Shown piece by piece: positions 1-7,565 of a stretch of 36,167 nt of DNA (position 1 is its first letter; each line of letters begins with the position of its first letter). Below the pieces are notes generated by a model. It had not been told where the DNA came from. It was given only the letters and a program-made list of their open reading frames with translations, and did not search any database. The stretch is from Deltaproteobacteria bacterium (GTDB taxonomy: Bacteria; Myxococcota_A; Polyangia; JAAYKL01). A program made the position numbers and the translations under genes. The DNA lies in contig JAFGQN010000032.1 in NCBI GenBank assembly GCA_016935665.1, positions 1 to 36,167 of the forward strand, in the 5' to 3' direction.

Positions 1-242
1 AACAGCTCAACCTCATCAATCGCGATACCTGCATCTTTTTGAATATGGGAGCCCACGGCAAACATCCCTTCAATCAAGCGGGTTGTTCCTCCTGTAAAAG
101 CGTTTTTTTCAAGCAGGATTACATCGAGTCCCAGCTGAGCAGCCTGAGCGGCGGCAGCCAGTCCCGCTCCGCCCGCGCCGACGACAACCACGTCAGCTGT
201 GATATGCTGTTTACCAATCTTCTTTTGTTTCTCGTGTTGCAT
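1..242 (-). CDS. FAD-dependent oxidoreductase, N-terminal part (runs off left edge)
   Basis: Reading leftwards from an ATG at 240-242, the product begins MQHEKQKKIGKQHITADVVV and continues into a Rossmann dinucleotide-binding fold: VVVVGAGGAGLAAA is the GxGxxG motif, and about 20 residues later LLEKN supplies the acidic residue that binds the FAD ribose. The following TGGTTRLIEGMFAVGS resembles the flavin-contact segment of fumarate reductase/succinate dehydrogenase flavoproteins and related FAD-binding-2 enzymes. A GAGAAGGA Shine-Dalgarno sequence lies just before the ATG. Only about 80 residues are in the window, so the substrate cannot be told. Family call is firm; the specific enzyme (fumarate reductase-like, FMN-linked or another member) is open. 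Confidence 0.75.
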   Translation of the reverse strand, partial: MQHEKQKKIGKQHITADVVVVGAGGAGLAAAAQAAQLGLDVILLEKNAFTGGTTRLIEGMFAVGSHIQKDAGIAIDEVEL

Positions 243-564
243 GGTGTCCTTCTCTCCGTTACAGTTTGAAATTGTCTGCTATTCCAACTCCATCAAAAGG
301 AGTAATCGACTATTAACCCGAATGCTGCCATTCGAGGTGCATTGGTTCCAGGTGCCACGGAAGTACTCCCTGGCTCACATCAGACTTTTAAATGACGTCC
401 GTACCAATGAACACGCGTATCCGGATTTTCGACGACAACAATGGCATTCATCTGACATAGCACTCACGTGAAAAAAGTTGTATCAGAAAACGCAATTGAT
501 TGTTGAGACCATCTCTTTACTTTTTTGCGAGCACATGAAGTGAAACCTGAAAACTGAAATCTAA

Positions 565-768
565 AAACCCCTCCTGAAACCGCGCTGCAAACATTGCGGC
601 AAGCGTTTGGTGTTCGGATTTTCATGCAAGGGTCAAGGGTTATGTCCATCGTGTACAGGGCGCCGGATGGCTGATATGTTTGCACGGCTGGTTGACGATA
701 CGTTCCCCGAAAAAAACCATGCGCCTTTACGTCAAGACAAAGACAGGGGTCATGTGTTGAGGGGCTGT
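565..768 (+). pseudogene. IS91-family transposase fragment (zinc-binding domain)
   Basis: The frame translates as KPLLKPRCKHCGKRLVFGFS followed by CKGQGLCPSCTGRRMADMFA and RLVDDTFPEK. The CxxC...C...CPSC pattern followed by a GRRMA-type motif is the N-terminal zinc-binding region of IS91/IS801-type transposases. There is a stop just upstream (562-564), no start, and after about residue 50 the similarity ends. The catalytic HUH and tyrosine region is absent, so this is a dead remnant. It lies directly before the 771-957 inverted-repeat element, which suggests a deletion or insertion joined the two. Family recognition is good; exact boundaries are approximate. Confidence 0.7.
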
Positions 769-770
769 TG

Positions 771-957
771 CCACCCCTTTCAAGGTGGTGCCAAAATACA
801 GATGAAAAACAGCAGATTCATAAGGGAAAAAATGTAGTTGTGGGCTTTATGCCCGCTTTTTATTGTTCAATCGCGCTTTTCAAGCGAGGATAAACCCCGC
901 AACTAAATTTAATCACACGACTTTTTTTGCGACGAGGACCCACCTTGAAAGGGGTGG
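771..957. mobile_element. MITE-like element, 187 bp with 18-bp perfect terminal inverted repeats
   Basis: The left end CCACCCCTTTCAAGGTGG (771-788) is the exact reverse complement of the right end CCACCTTGAAAGGGGTGG (940-957). Each end can itself fold (CCACC/GGTGG). The interior carries two small hairpins, GGGC-TTTAT-GCCC and CGCTT-TTC-AAGCG. The interior (about 783-899) recurs at 18511-18638. No clear target duplication is seen. It sits next to an IS91 transposase fragment; IS91 ends also contain hairpins, so it may be an orphan IS91 terminus rather than a classical MITE. Confidence 0.5.
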
Positions 958-1481
958 TTATTCAGGCCATCAAAACAAGGGAGGGCGCCCTGGAAAAAGA
1001 TGCAGTCAAAATCGATGCAAAAGCAATCAGAGAAGTCGAACTGCCCGACGGAACTTTCATCCATTTGTATTTGGATTTAAACTGCGACTGCGGACCCCGC
1101 CGCAACAAGCGGGACAAATCGAAGATGTTCGTTGCGGACGCGGCCCATGCGAACGCCGCCATGCAGACTATGCTTCACCCTTGCAGCAATGAAGGCGGCG
1201 CCTGCCCCCGCGCCCCTTTATGCCCATAAGAGCGAATCATCCCAATTGACACGGGACTCTTCGGGCCGCTGCCGAACGGCATCAGTGAAACCCAAACAGC
1301 CATCGACACCAGAAAGGTCGCCCTGCGTTCCTGCAGCCTGCTCAAACACATGGATGGCTTTGAACCGTGCTGCATGAAAATTCAATCCACCGTCGCGGCG
1401 CAGGTCATTTTTTCCTCATATGGGCCAGAAAACAAAACTCACCAAACAGCACTCACACTCTTTCAGAACAGGCTTCGGTGA
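927..1481 (+). pseudogene. Coding-like stretch with internal stop, unrecognised
   Basis: One frame stays open from 927 to a TAA at 1227-1229, then continues in the same frame to a TGA at 1479-1481. Codon third positions look like real genes here, and the translation (for example REVELPDGTFIHLYLDLNCD, then DTGLFGPLPNGISETQTAID) looks protein-like, with several Cys residues. I do not recognise the family. The start overlaps the right end of the inverted-repeat element, so the 5' part of any original gene is missing. It may be an unrelated relic of the same decayed region, or even the upstream part of the beta-sandwich gene that follows. Confidence 0.25.
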
Positions 1482-2001
1482 TACTTGCCGATATTTTTTC
1501 GAAACGCACTCATCCGGCAAGAACCCTCTTTTCAAAATGCAAACCACTGTTTTCAGATTCCACATTCAATTCGAGTACATTTCGTGGATGGAGTGCAGAA
1601 GGAGAGGCATTTCAAAAAAAACTGGTGCTTCGAGAAGCCAAACACAACAACAGCGCGATTGGCAAATATTGGCTGCTGGCATTTTCTCGCGACAAGGATG
1701 CCAAAAACCACACCATTGGAGATCACACCACTGGAACCCTTACGTCAAGATCATTCACCATCCAGCATCGCGCCATTATTTTTCGGGTTGCCGGCGAACG
1801 CGACTGGCGGCGCGTCGACACGTCGTTATGGATAGAAGGCAAAGGAATTTATCGCACCAAAGCGCACTGCGGCAATAAACTGGTCCCCCATCACTGGAAT
1901 GCCTCCGCATTTCAGGGCAGCGAGGCCATCATTAAAGTTGTGGAAAAAATACCAAATCATGGGGTCATATCGACGTGGACCAGTTCTGCCGGAGCGAATA
2001 G
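1478..2001 (+). pseudogene. Beta-sandwich (GH32 C-terminal / carbohydrate-binding-like) domain, frameshifted
   Basis: The frame encodes FRGWSAEGEAF, then STGTLTS-like TTGTLTSRSFTI, an IIFRVAGERD strand and a SAFQGSEAIIKVVE strand. This pattern (GW.vEGdAF ... sTGTLTSp.FtI ... f.igGg ... WGHInvD) is typical of the jelly-roll domain near the C-terminus of GH32 enzymes and of many secreted proteins. The expected last motif, WGHIDVDQF, is present but in the -1 frame, ending at a TAG at 1999-2001. Adding one A to the A6 run at 1944-1949 restores VVEKNTKSWGHIDVDQF. No credible start or catalytic domain is seen upstream. Interpreted as a pseudogene; an assembly indel or -1 slippage on AAA remain possible. 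Confidence 0.55.
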
Positions 2002-2006
2002 TGCCT

Positions 2007-2348
2007 TTACTCAAGTTGCGACAAAAACTCCTCAATGGCGGCTGTAGCGGCGGAATCCGACGTGTCAAATCGAAGTCCCGAGGAGTACCCTCCATCGTCC
2101 CGCTCGGAAGACCAGATAACATCCGCTTTGATATTCAACGGTTCTGCGTCGGGATCTTCGATGCCATCCACCACCAGAAACAATGACAAACCAATGGTGG
2201 AGCGCTCTTTAAGCGCTTTGTTCATGTCCAGACACACGCCCGTATTACTGAGGTTTCGCGTTCTGGCGCCCAGCACGTGCTCCCGGGTGTACACTTCTGC
2301 GGATACTTCAACTGTGTAGCGGACAGCTAGTCTTTTCTCGGTTGTCAT
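2007..2348 (-). CDS. PilZ domain protein
   Basis: A 113-residue protein made of a single PilZ domain. The c-di-GMP-binding signature is visible: RLAVR near residues 6-10 (the RxxxR motif) and NLSNTGVCL near residue 33 (the [D/N]xSxxG motif), followed by the beta-barrel strands IGLSLFLV and IKADVIWSS. PilZ proteins bind cyclic di-GMP and pass the signal to partner proteins controlling motility, adhesion or exopolysaccharide; no effector domain is attached, so it would act through protein contacts. It lies 63 bp downstream of the 2412-3209 gene on the same strand, with an AAGGA ribosome site before the ATG, and may be the last gene of that unit. Domain assignment is strong; partner unknown. Confidence 0.85.
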   Translation of the reverse strand: MTTEKRLAVRYTVEVSAEVYTREHVLGARTRNLSNTGVCLDMNKALKERSTIGLSLFLVVDGIEDPDAEPLNIKADVIWSSERDDGGYSSGLRFDTSDSAATAAIEEFLSQLE

Positions 2349-2379
2349 ACGTTATGGTTCCTTTTTTGAAGGGGGTTGC

Positions 2380-2395
2380 ATCAGTTGACACTGAT
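2380..2395. promoter_or_regulatory. Perfect hairpin/palindrome ATCAGT-TGAC-ACTGAT
   Basis: A 6-bp perfect stem with a 4-nt loop in the 63-bp gap between the pilZ-domain gene and its upstream neighbour. It could be an operator for the PilZ gene or an intercistronic RNA hairpin. There is no T-run immediately after it on the minus strand, so it is not a standard terminator. Confidence 0.3.
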
Positions 2396-2411
2396 CGTTA
2401 TGTACCGACCA

Positions 2412-3209
2412 TTAATATTTGCGAGCAAGAAGACCGCCTGTCAAGGAATCTATCCGTTGGGAGAGTTCATTCATTCTGAGCCGTAGCCGAATTCGTTCCG
2501 ACCCGTCTTTGGGCGGGCGCAGGGCCAACTGTATCTGCAACTGTCGACGCTCAAACCAATACCCGATTATCACCGAAGTAATCGCCTCCCGACGCTCTGC
2601 CCTGTCCGCCAGAACATTGTAGATTTTCAGTTCATCGGGGTGAAAAATCAGTTTATCCAGCTCCCACTGCAACACCACCTGGAACCCCGCATCCCGATCG
2701 GTGTCCGCGCCCCAGGCATCAGGTTTGGTCTGTGTTCTATCCAGCGATTCGTCATGCTCCAAATCATAATCGGCCGACACTTTCATCGTTGGTAGAAGGG
2801 GCGATAGACGAACACGACGCATCAGTGACGCAGCGCCCGCAACATCCGCATCCGCCAACTTCAAGGCCGCCTGGATCAGCGAGTCCAGCGATGGTTCCCC
2901 AGCATCCAGTTGGGCAATGACTCCGGCCAGACGTTTTGCTTCGTCGGCCTCAATTCGGGCACTCGTTTCATCTGCAGCTTTGCTGGCAGTAGCATCTGGT
3001 TTATCCGGCGAAACGGGCAATTGGGGAAAATTTTCGACAGCGCCCGATGTTGACCCGCGTGGTTCATTTCCATTGACGGACTCCGTGTCGGCGGAATCCG
3101 ACGGCGCCCCTTGTTGGGATACAGTATTCACCGGCACCCCGTTATCCTGCGCCCATGCCATTGCCGGCCAAAGCATCCAAATTGCAATCCAAATTAAAAA
3201 TCGATTCAT
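2412..3209 (-). CDS. Exported protein with acidic linker and C-terminal helical region, function unknown
   Basis: A 265-residue protein starting at the ATG 3207-3209, two bases after the stop of the upstream gene, so the two are almost certainly co-translated. MNRFLIWIAIWMLWPAMAWA is a classical Sec signal peptide ending in an AxA-type site. Residues about 25-95 are low-complexity and rich in Asp, Ser and Pro. The second half contains VVLQWELDKLIF followed by a long charged region, RAERREAITSVIIGYWFERR and LRLRMNELSQRIDSLTGGLL, which looks helical and coiled-coil-like. I recall comparable helix-rich exported proteins in myxobacteria, with some resemblance to TolC-type helices, but cannot confirm it. 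A longer in-frame reading extends upstream but overlaps the previous gene and lacks a signal peptide, so it was rejected. Confidence 0.65.
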   Translation of the reverse strand: MNRFLIWIAIWMLWPAMAWAQDNGVPVNTVSQQGAPSDSADTESVNGNEPRGSTSGAVENFPQLPVSPDKPDATASKAADETSARIEADEAKRLAGVIAQLDAGEPSLDSLIQAALKLADADVAGAASLMRRVRLSPLLPTMKVSADYDLEHDESLDRTQTKPDAWGADTDRDAGFQVVLQWELDKLIFHPDELKIYNVLADRAERREAITSVIIGYWFERRQLQIQLALRPPKDGSERIRLRLRMNELSQRIDSLTGGLLARKY

Positions 3210-3211
3210 TA

Positions 3212-4717
3212 TCACCACTCCACGGTTGAAATTACGCCGTTTCGACGCAAATAGCGCCATTTGTCCAATACCAGCTGGTTGAGATACGTTTCGACCGGAT
3301 CCAAAGGTTTCGACCGCGCCGCACAGTGGCGCACCTGTTCCTTCCATAATGCCATTTCAAGCGCAGCAATTCTCTTTCGACGCCGATGGGCCCGGAGTTG
3401 TTGCTGTGTATTGAAAATCAACGCCTGCACAATGGATTTTTGCCGCTTCCATTGAAGCCAAATCCCCAGTGTAACTACGTTGCTGCGACGGCGAACGGAT
3501 TGCTCGTCCCAATACCGCACAGTGGTCATCCCATGGAGGATTTCGCCCTGCAACTGCACTCTGGGCAACAGCCATCGCATGGGATGCGTCACTCGGGAAA
3601 ATGAGGATGGGGTGAACGGCGACGCCGTCACTGGGCGAACAGGCATTGCACACAGCGACTTGGAAGCCGAAATGTTTGCAGGCAGTGACTTTGACCACTC
3701 CATCGGTCCAGCGTTGGTAGCCATCCAGATATGTGACCTGCCACTCTTTGTCACATCCACTGCGTCGGGCACCAGCGTCGGGCCATCAGGGTTTGTCATT
3801 TGTTCAGCATTGCCATTCTCCCGCCTCAGAGAACGAAAATACCAGTTCTCTCCCCGGCGAAACCACACCGCGCCTGGCGTCACAAGGAGTTTATGCAACG
3901 GCGTCCCGATTGGAAACAGCATTTCCAATTCCCCATTATTCGCTATCCGGTACAGTACATCCCCACCCACGAAGTATACGTTGTGTTGATCTGAAGCCAC
4001 GCGCATTGCATTGGAAAAGGCCACTCGTTTTTCAAACCCGCCTTCAGGATGCGTCGATTCCACATACACGCCATCCGACGCAACCGCCACAACCCCCAGG
4101 GCTTTTGTCCACAGCACCTGACGCGCTCTGGAAAAGGGGTATCGCGCCCATAAACGCCCCTGTCGCAATACATGAATGGCATCGGGCAACGCCAGCCATA
4201 TATTCTGCCGATTGTCAATGGCGATGCCGCGCACCTCCGCATAATCGGCCAAAGATCTGCAATCCCCGTTCAGGGGACACATAGTGAGTCGGGAGGTCAG
4301 ATGTTGCCAGAAAAACACGTTTCCCTCGTCGGAGACGGCGACCACCAAATCGCGTTTGGGTGCAACCGCCGCAGTGTCCATCGTCATCAAATCCAATGAC
4401 TCAGAGGCGATGGACGTTTCGGAATCCCCATCTGCTGCTTCGGACGCCGGCCATTCACTTGCATCATTGGCTGGTGGCGACGTATCCTCCTGCGTTGGGG
4501 AGCGTTGCCAGGAGAGATGTGCGGTAATGTACCAGTGATGGCCGCCGTCGACGGTCACCCAGATGCGGTTGTCCACTACCGCCGCTACAGTCATCTCATT
4601 TTCGGGAGCCGCTGCAATATGCGTGCAAACACCCCCTGGAGAGAACGAAGATGCGCTCAACGCAGTTGAAAACAGCAACACAACCAACGGAATGATACCT
4701 GTCGTCGACCAATTCAT
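3212..4717 (-). CDS. Exported beta-propeller-like protein with helical C-terminus
   Basis: A 501-residue protein with an N-terminal signal peptide (IIPLVVLLFSTALSASSF). A BNR/sialidase-like strand, RIWVTVDGGHHWYITAHL, is followed by repeated beta-strand units such as NIWLALPDAIHVLRQGRLWA and HNVYFVGGDVLYRIANNGEL, consistent with a beta-propeller in the periplasm or at the surface. The last 110 residues change character: WLLPRVQLQGEI, NVVTLGIWLQWKRQKS and an Arg-rich helix QQLRAHRRRKRIAALEMALW. The downstream partner also ends in a WELD-then-helices arrangement, so the two may be related or interact. The pair is transcribed together (2-bp gap). Function unknown; a role in envelope sensing or assembly is only a guess. 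Confidence 0.65.
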   Translation of the reverse strand: MNWSTTGIIPLVVLLFSTALSASSFSPGGVCTHIAAAPENEMTVAAVVDNRIWVTVDGGHHWYITAHLSWQRSPTQEDTSPPANDASEWPASEAADGDSETSIASESLDLMTMDTAAVAPKRDLVVAVSDEGNVFFWQHLTSRLTMCPLNGDCRSLADYAEVRGIAIDNRQNIWLALPDAIHVLRQGRLWARYPFSRARQVLWTKALGVVAVASDGVYVESTHPEGGFEKRVAFSNAMRVASDQHNVYFVGGDVLYRIANNGELEMLFPIGTPLHKLLVTPGAVWFRRGENWYFRSLRRENGNAEQMTNPDGPTLVPDAVDVTKSGRSHIWMATNAGPMEWSKSLPANISASKSLCAMPVRPVTASPFTPSSFSRVTHPMRWLLPRVQLQGEILHGMTTVRYWDEQSVRRRSNVVTLGIWLQWKRQKSIVQALIFNTQQQLRAHRRRKRIAALEMALWKEQVRHCAARSKPLDPVETYLNQLVLDKWRYLRRNGVISTVEW

Positions 4718-4920
4718 GCTTCCCTATCGGCCGTTTTGAAATTTTGTTGCAAAAAAAGTTTATTTTCTTTCCCTTTTTAAGGGGAGGGAGCGTCGCGCCG
4801 ATTCCTTCCGGGCCACCGTTCGCAAAACCCCAGGCGGGCCTGTTTCTGGTTAATTATTGTCACTTTGGGCCGATAGTTGTTTGAGAGACAGATAGTTCCC
4901 CTCTGCAAAGGATTGGCAGC

Positions 4921-5733
4921 ATGGCGACAATGGATACGGGATGGGTACTGTTTACCCTGCAAAAACAACAATTTGGCATGCCCATCAAGGATTTGCTTCA
5001 GATGGTGGTACTCGACAAAGTGGCCACACAGGCAACTGCGCCCGAGACTGTGCGGGGTCTGATTAACCTGCGCAACCGCATTGTGCCGGTGGTGGACACA
5101 CGGCAATGTCTGGGCATGACTACCAAACTGAGCCAGCAAAACGAATTTGTGCAGATGATGAATGCACGCAAACAGGACCACATTCACTGGCTGGACGAAT
5201 TGTTTTTGGCCATCGAAGAAAAGCGGACGTTTACATTAACCCGGGATCCCCATTTGTGCGCTTTTGGAAAATGGTACGACGGATACAAAACCGACAACGC
5301 CGTCTTTGGCATGCATCTGGCCAAATTTGACGCCCCCCATCGACGGATTCATCAGCTGGCCGACGAGGTGGATATTCTGGTGTCTCGACACGAACTGGAC
5401 AAGGCCCAGAAACTCATTGAGAAAACGCGGGACAATGAGCTGAAAACGATGATTACCCTGTTTGACAGCGTGGAAACGGTCCTGAAAGAGGCGGAAAAGG
5501 AGATTGTGCTGATTATGAACAGGGGCAACCACCTGATGGGATTCGTTGTAGATGATGTATACACGGTAAAGGATATCCAACCGGACAACATTCAAATGGT
5601 GGACCAGGTGCATTCCATTTGTATGGATGGCGGCACGAGAGTGGCCGAAGTGGATGGGGTTACCAGTATTCTGCTTCACCCGGATGATGTATTTCGAACC
5701 ACATCCTCCCTGCTGGATACGGCCTCTGAATGA
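4921..5733 (+). CDS. CheW-like coupling protein with inserted CZB zinc-sensing domain
   Basis: The 270-residue protein begins with the first half of a CheW fold (WVLFTLQKQQFGMPIKDLLQ to NLRNRIVPVVDTRQCLGM, residues 8-66). The second half appears only at residues 184-258 (IVLIMNRGNHLMGFVVDDVY to GVTSILLHPDDVF). Between them, about residues 82-155, lies a chemoreceptor zinc-binding (CZB) domain: H89-W90, C113-AFGKWYD and FDAPH140RRIH144, the His-Cys-His-His set that binds Zn, then a helix. CheW proteins link chemoreceptors to CheA; CZB domains sense zinc or oxidants such as HOCl through the Cys. This would make a soluble coupling protein that is itself a sensor. An AAAGGA site precedes the ATG. 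No other chemotaxis genes are in the window. Confidence 0.88.
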   Translation: MATMDTGWVLFTLQKQQFGMPIKDLLQMVVLDKVATQATAPETVRGLINLRNRIVPVVDTRQCLGMTTKLSQQNEFVQMMNARKQDHIHWLDELFLAIEEKRTFTLTRDPHLCAFGKWYDGYKTDNAVFGMHLAKFDAPHRRIHQLADEVDILVSRHELDKAQKLIEKTRDNELKTMITLFDSVETVLKEAEKEIVLIMNRGNHLMGFVVDDVYTVKDIQPDNIQMVDQVHSICMDGGTRVAEVDGVTSILLHPDDVFRTTSSLLDTASE

Positions 5734-5737
5734 CGAA

Positions 5738-5766
5738 GGACAAACGCTACGTAACATCAATTGTCC
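5738..5766 (+). other. Weak inverted repeat after the CheW gene
   Basis: GGACAA (5738-5743) pairs with TTGTCC (5761-5766) across a 17-nt loop, starting 4 bases after the CheW stop codon. There is no following T-run, so it is at best a weak 3' hairpin. Confidence 0.2.
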
Positions 5767-5871
5767 CCAAAGATGGAAGGCCTATCTGCAGCTTTTGCCA
5801 TAAATTTATGAATACAAAAGACAAATTCCCCAAAACCGTGTCACAATTGCGAAACACGTGTCCGTATTTTG

Positions 5872-5900
5872 TTGACAAATGACCATGGCTGACGCATAAA
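5872..5900 (+). promoter_or_regulatory. Sigma70-type promoter for the aminotransferase
   Basis: TTGACA (5872-5877), a 17-bp spacer and CATAAA (5895-5900) match the -35/-10 consensus at 6 and 4 positions. It lies inside a 9-bp perfect inverted repeat, CCCCAAAAC (5828-5836) and GTTTTGGGG (5909-5917), which could be an operator. Transcription would start near 5907, leaving a leader of about 220 nt before the 6125 start codon. Confidence 0.55.
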
Positions 5901-5904
5901 GCGT

Positions 5905-6124
5905 ACCAGTTTTGGGGATTGTTGCGCGTTGCAAACCAGTTTGAAACGATTTGCAGACGACGATCCCGGTAAAAAACTGGCACATACAGCGTATGTTCAT
6001 GCCAGACAGAAAGAATCGCTGGATTCGGGTACGACCATGGAACCAATGAAACTGTTTTCCTCAGATTTTGGTCATCATCTCTCTTTTCCAGCTTGTAACA
6101 ACATTAGAGTCCACAGAGATAAAA
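5905..6124 (+). ncRNA. Structured 5' leader of the aminotransferase mRNA (candidate cis-regulatory RNA)
   Basis: About 220 nt lie between the predicted start of transcription and the gene, without a credible ORF. Features visible: a compound hairpin CTGGC (5977-5981)/GCCAG (6001-6005) enclosing ACATAC-AGC-GTATGT (5982-5996) with a 4-nt bulge; a second hairpin GAATC-GCTG-GATTC (6013-6026); and ACCAGTTT repeated at 5905-5912 and 5935-5942, both able to pair with AAACTGG at 5974-5980, giving mutually exclusive folds. I recognise no known riboswitch consensus. No terminator-like T-run occurs, so any control would be at translation or by protein binding. Confidence 0.35.
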
Positions 6125-7420
6125 ATGAGCATTCACCCTCTCGCACAAACCCTCAACGAAACGCTGAACGCTGGTAACAGTATTGCTTATTCACTCCTTT
6201 CCAGAAAAGGGAAGGGCATTTACTTCCCATCCAAAGGCATTCTCGGTCAAAGTGCCGAGGCCAAAGGAAAAGACATCAATGCCACTATCGGCACCGCACT
6301 CGAGGACGATGGGTCTCCTTTGACACTGGGTATCCTTGAAGAGATGATTTCCACCGATAAAAGCGCATTTTTGTATGCGCCCAGTTACGGAGATCCCACT
6401 CTTCGCACCAGATGGAAAGAAATGCTGGCACAAAAAAATCCGAATCTGGCAGGAAAACTGTACAGTACACCGGTGGTTACCGGTGCACTGACCCACGGTC
6501 TTTCCGTTGCCGGGTATCTGTTTGCGGATGAGGATGACCAGATTATCATTCCCGATTTGTACTGGGACAATTACGACCTTTTGTTTGAACAGGGATACGG
6601 CGCACATTTCAAAACATTTAACACCTTTATAAATGGTGGATTTGACGTGCCCGCACTGGAAGCGGCACTGATGGACGGGCCTGTGGGCAAACGCATTGTT
6701 TTGCTCAATTTCCCAAACAATCCAACGGGATACACTCCTTCAAAAGCGGAGGTGACGGCCATCGTTCAAGTGCTCGTTGAATCTGCCGAGGCGGGAAATC
6801 GCATTCTGGCTATCCTGGATGATGCATATTTTGGTCTGGTATACGAAGATGGCATCGCCACCGAATCGATATTTGCGCCGCTTGCGGATGCCCATGAAAA
6901 TATCCTGGCGCTCAAACTGGACGGCCCCACCAAAGAAGACTACGTTTGGGGCTTTCGAGTGGGATTCCTGACATTCGGATTCAAGGGCGCCACTGAAGCG
7001 CAGCTCAAAGCGCTGGAATCCAAGGCCGCCGGAACTGTTCGTGGCACACTGTCGAACGTGCCCAATATTTCTCAGGCCCTGTTGCTGGCTGCATACAGCA
7101 GTGATGTTTACGAGGCGCAAAAGCAATCCAAATACAACACGCTGAAAAAGCGCTACGACAAAATTGTTGAGATTCTGGCCGCCCATCCCGAATATGCGGA
7201 CAGTTTTTGCGCCATGCCGTTTAATTCCGGATATTTTATGTGCGTGAAGCTCAATGGCGTGGACGCGGAAACGGTTCGCAACACACTGCTCGAAAAATAC
7301 AGCACTGGCGTGATTGTGCTTTCCGGCCTTGTCCGGCTGGCATTTTCATCTGTGCCACTGGACAAACTGGAGCAACTGTTCAGTAATCTGCACAACGCCG
7401 TTATGGAGGTGAAAGGGTGA
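6125..7420 (+). CDS. PLP-dependent aminotransferase class I/II (aspartate aminotransferase-like)
   Basis: A 431-residue fold-type I enzyme. The characteristic NFPNNPTGYTP segment, the ILDDAYFGLVYED strand (Asp contacting the pyridine nitrogen, Tyr the phenol oxygen) and the Schiff-base lysine K270 in DGPTKEDYVWGFRVG are all present; FRVGF supplies the phosphate/substrate arginine. It would transfer an amino group between an amino acid and a 2-oxo acid in the cytosol; the substrate cannot be read from sequence, though the overall motif set resembles aspartate/aromatic aminotransferases. The ATG at 6125 (MSIHPLAQTL) is preferred over an upstream in-frame start because the aligned family begins here; the ribosome site is weak. 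It is 145 bp upstream of PEP carboxykinase, so both enzymes may balance oxaloacetate and amino-acid carbon. Confidence 0.85.
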   Translation: MSIHPLAQTLNETLNAGNSIAYSLLSRKGKGIYFPSKGILGQSAEAKGKDINATIGTALEDDGSPLTLGILEEMISTDKSAFLYAPSYGDPTLRTRWKEMLAQKNPNLAGKLYSTPVVTGALTHGLSVAGYLFADEDDQIIIPDLYWDNYDLLFEQGYGAHFKTFNTFINGGFDVPALEAALMDGPVGKRIVLLNFPNNPTGYTPSKAEVTAIVQVLVESAEAGNRILAILDDAYFGLVYEDGIATESIFAPLADAHENILALKLDGPTKEDYVWGFRVGFLTFGFKGATEAQLKALESKAAGTVRGTLSNVPNISQALLLAAYSSDVYEAQKQSKYNTLKKRYDKIVEILAAHPEYADSFCAMPFNSGYFMCVKLNGVDAETVRNTLLEKYSTGVIVLSGLVRLAFSSVPLDKLEQLFSNLHNAVMEVKG

Positions 7421-7434
7421 CGCATTTTGACCTC

Positions 7435-7462
7435 TTGCCCTTTGCCAAAAAGAACTTACATT
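7435..7462 (+). promoter_or_regulatory. Weak promoter candidate before PEP carboxykinase
   Basis: TTGCCC (7435-7440), 16-bp spacer, TACATT (7457-7462): four matches in each box. It would leave a leader of about 100 nt. The gene could equally be read through from the aminotransferase, since no terminator is seen between them. Confidence 0.25.
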
Positions 7463-7565
7463 ACCGGCGCGTTCAAAATGGATGCGCAAACAACAGTCAA
7501 CAATTGGATGCAGTAACCTGCAGCCATTCACATCTGAAAAATCTAACAAATCAATGGAGGTTCTG

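Noticed and set aside
464-685. 73-codon minus-strand ORF
   Set aside because: Overlaps the IS91 fragment in antisense and shows no recognisable motif or ribosome site.
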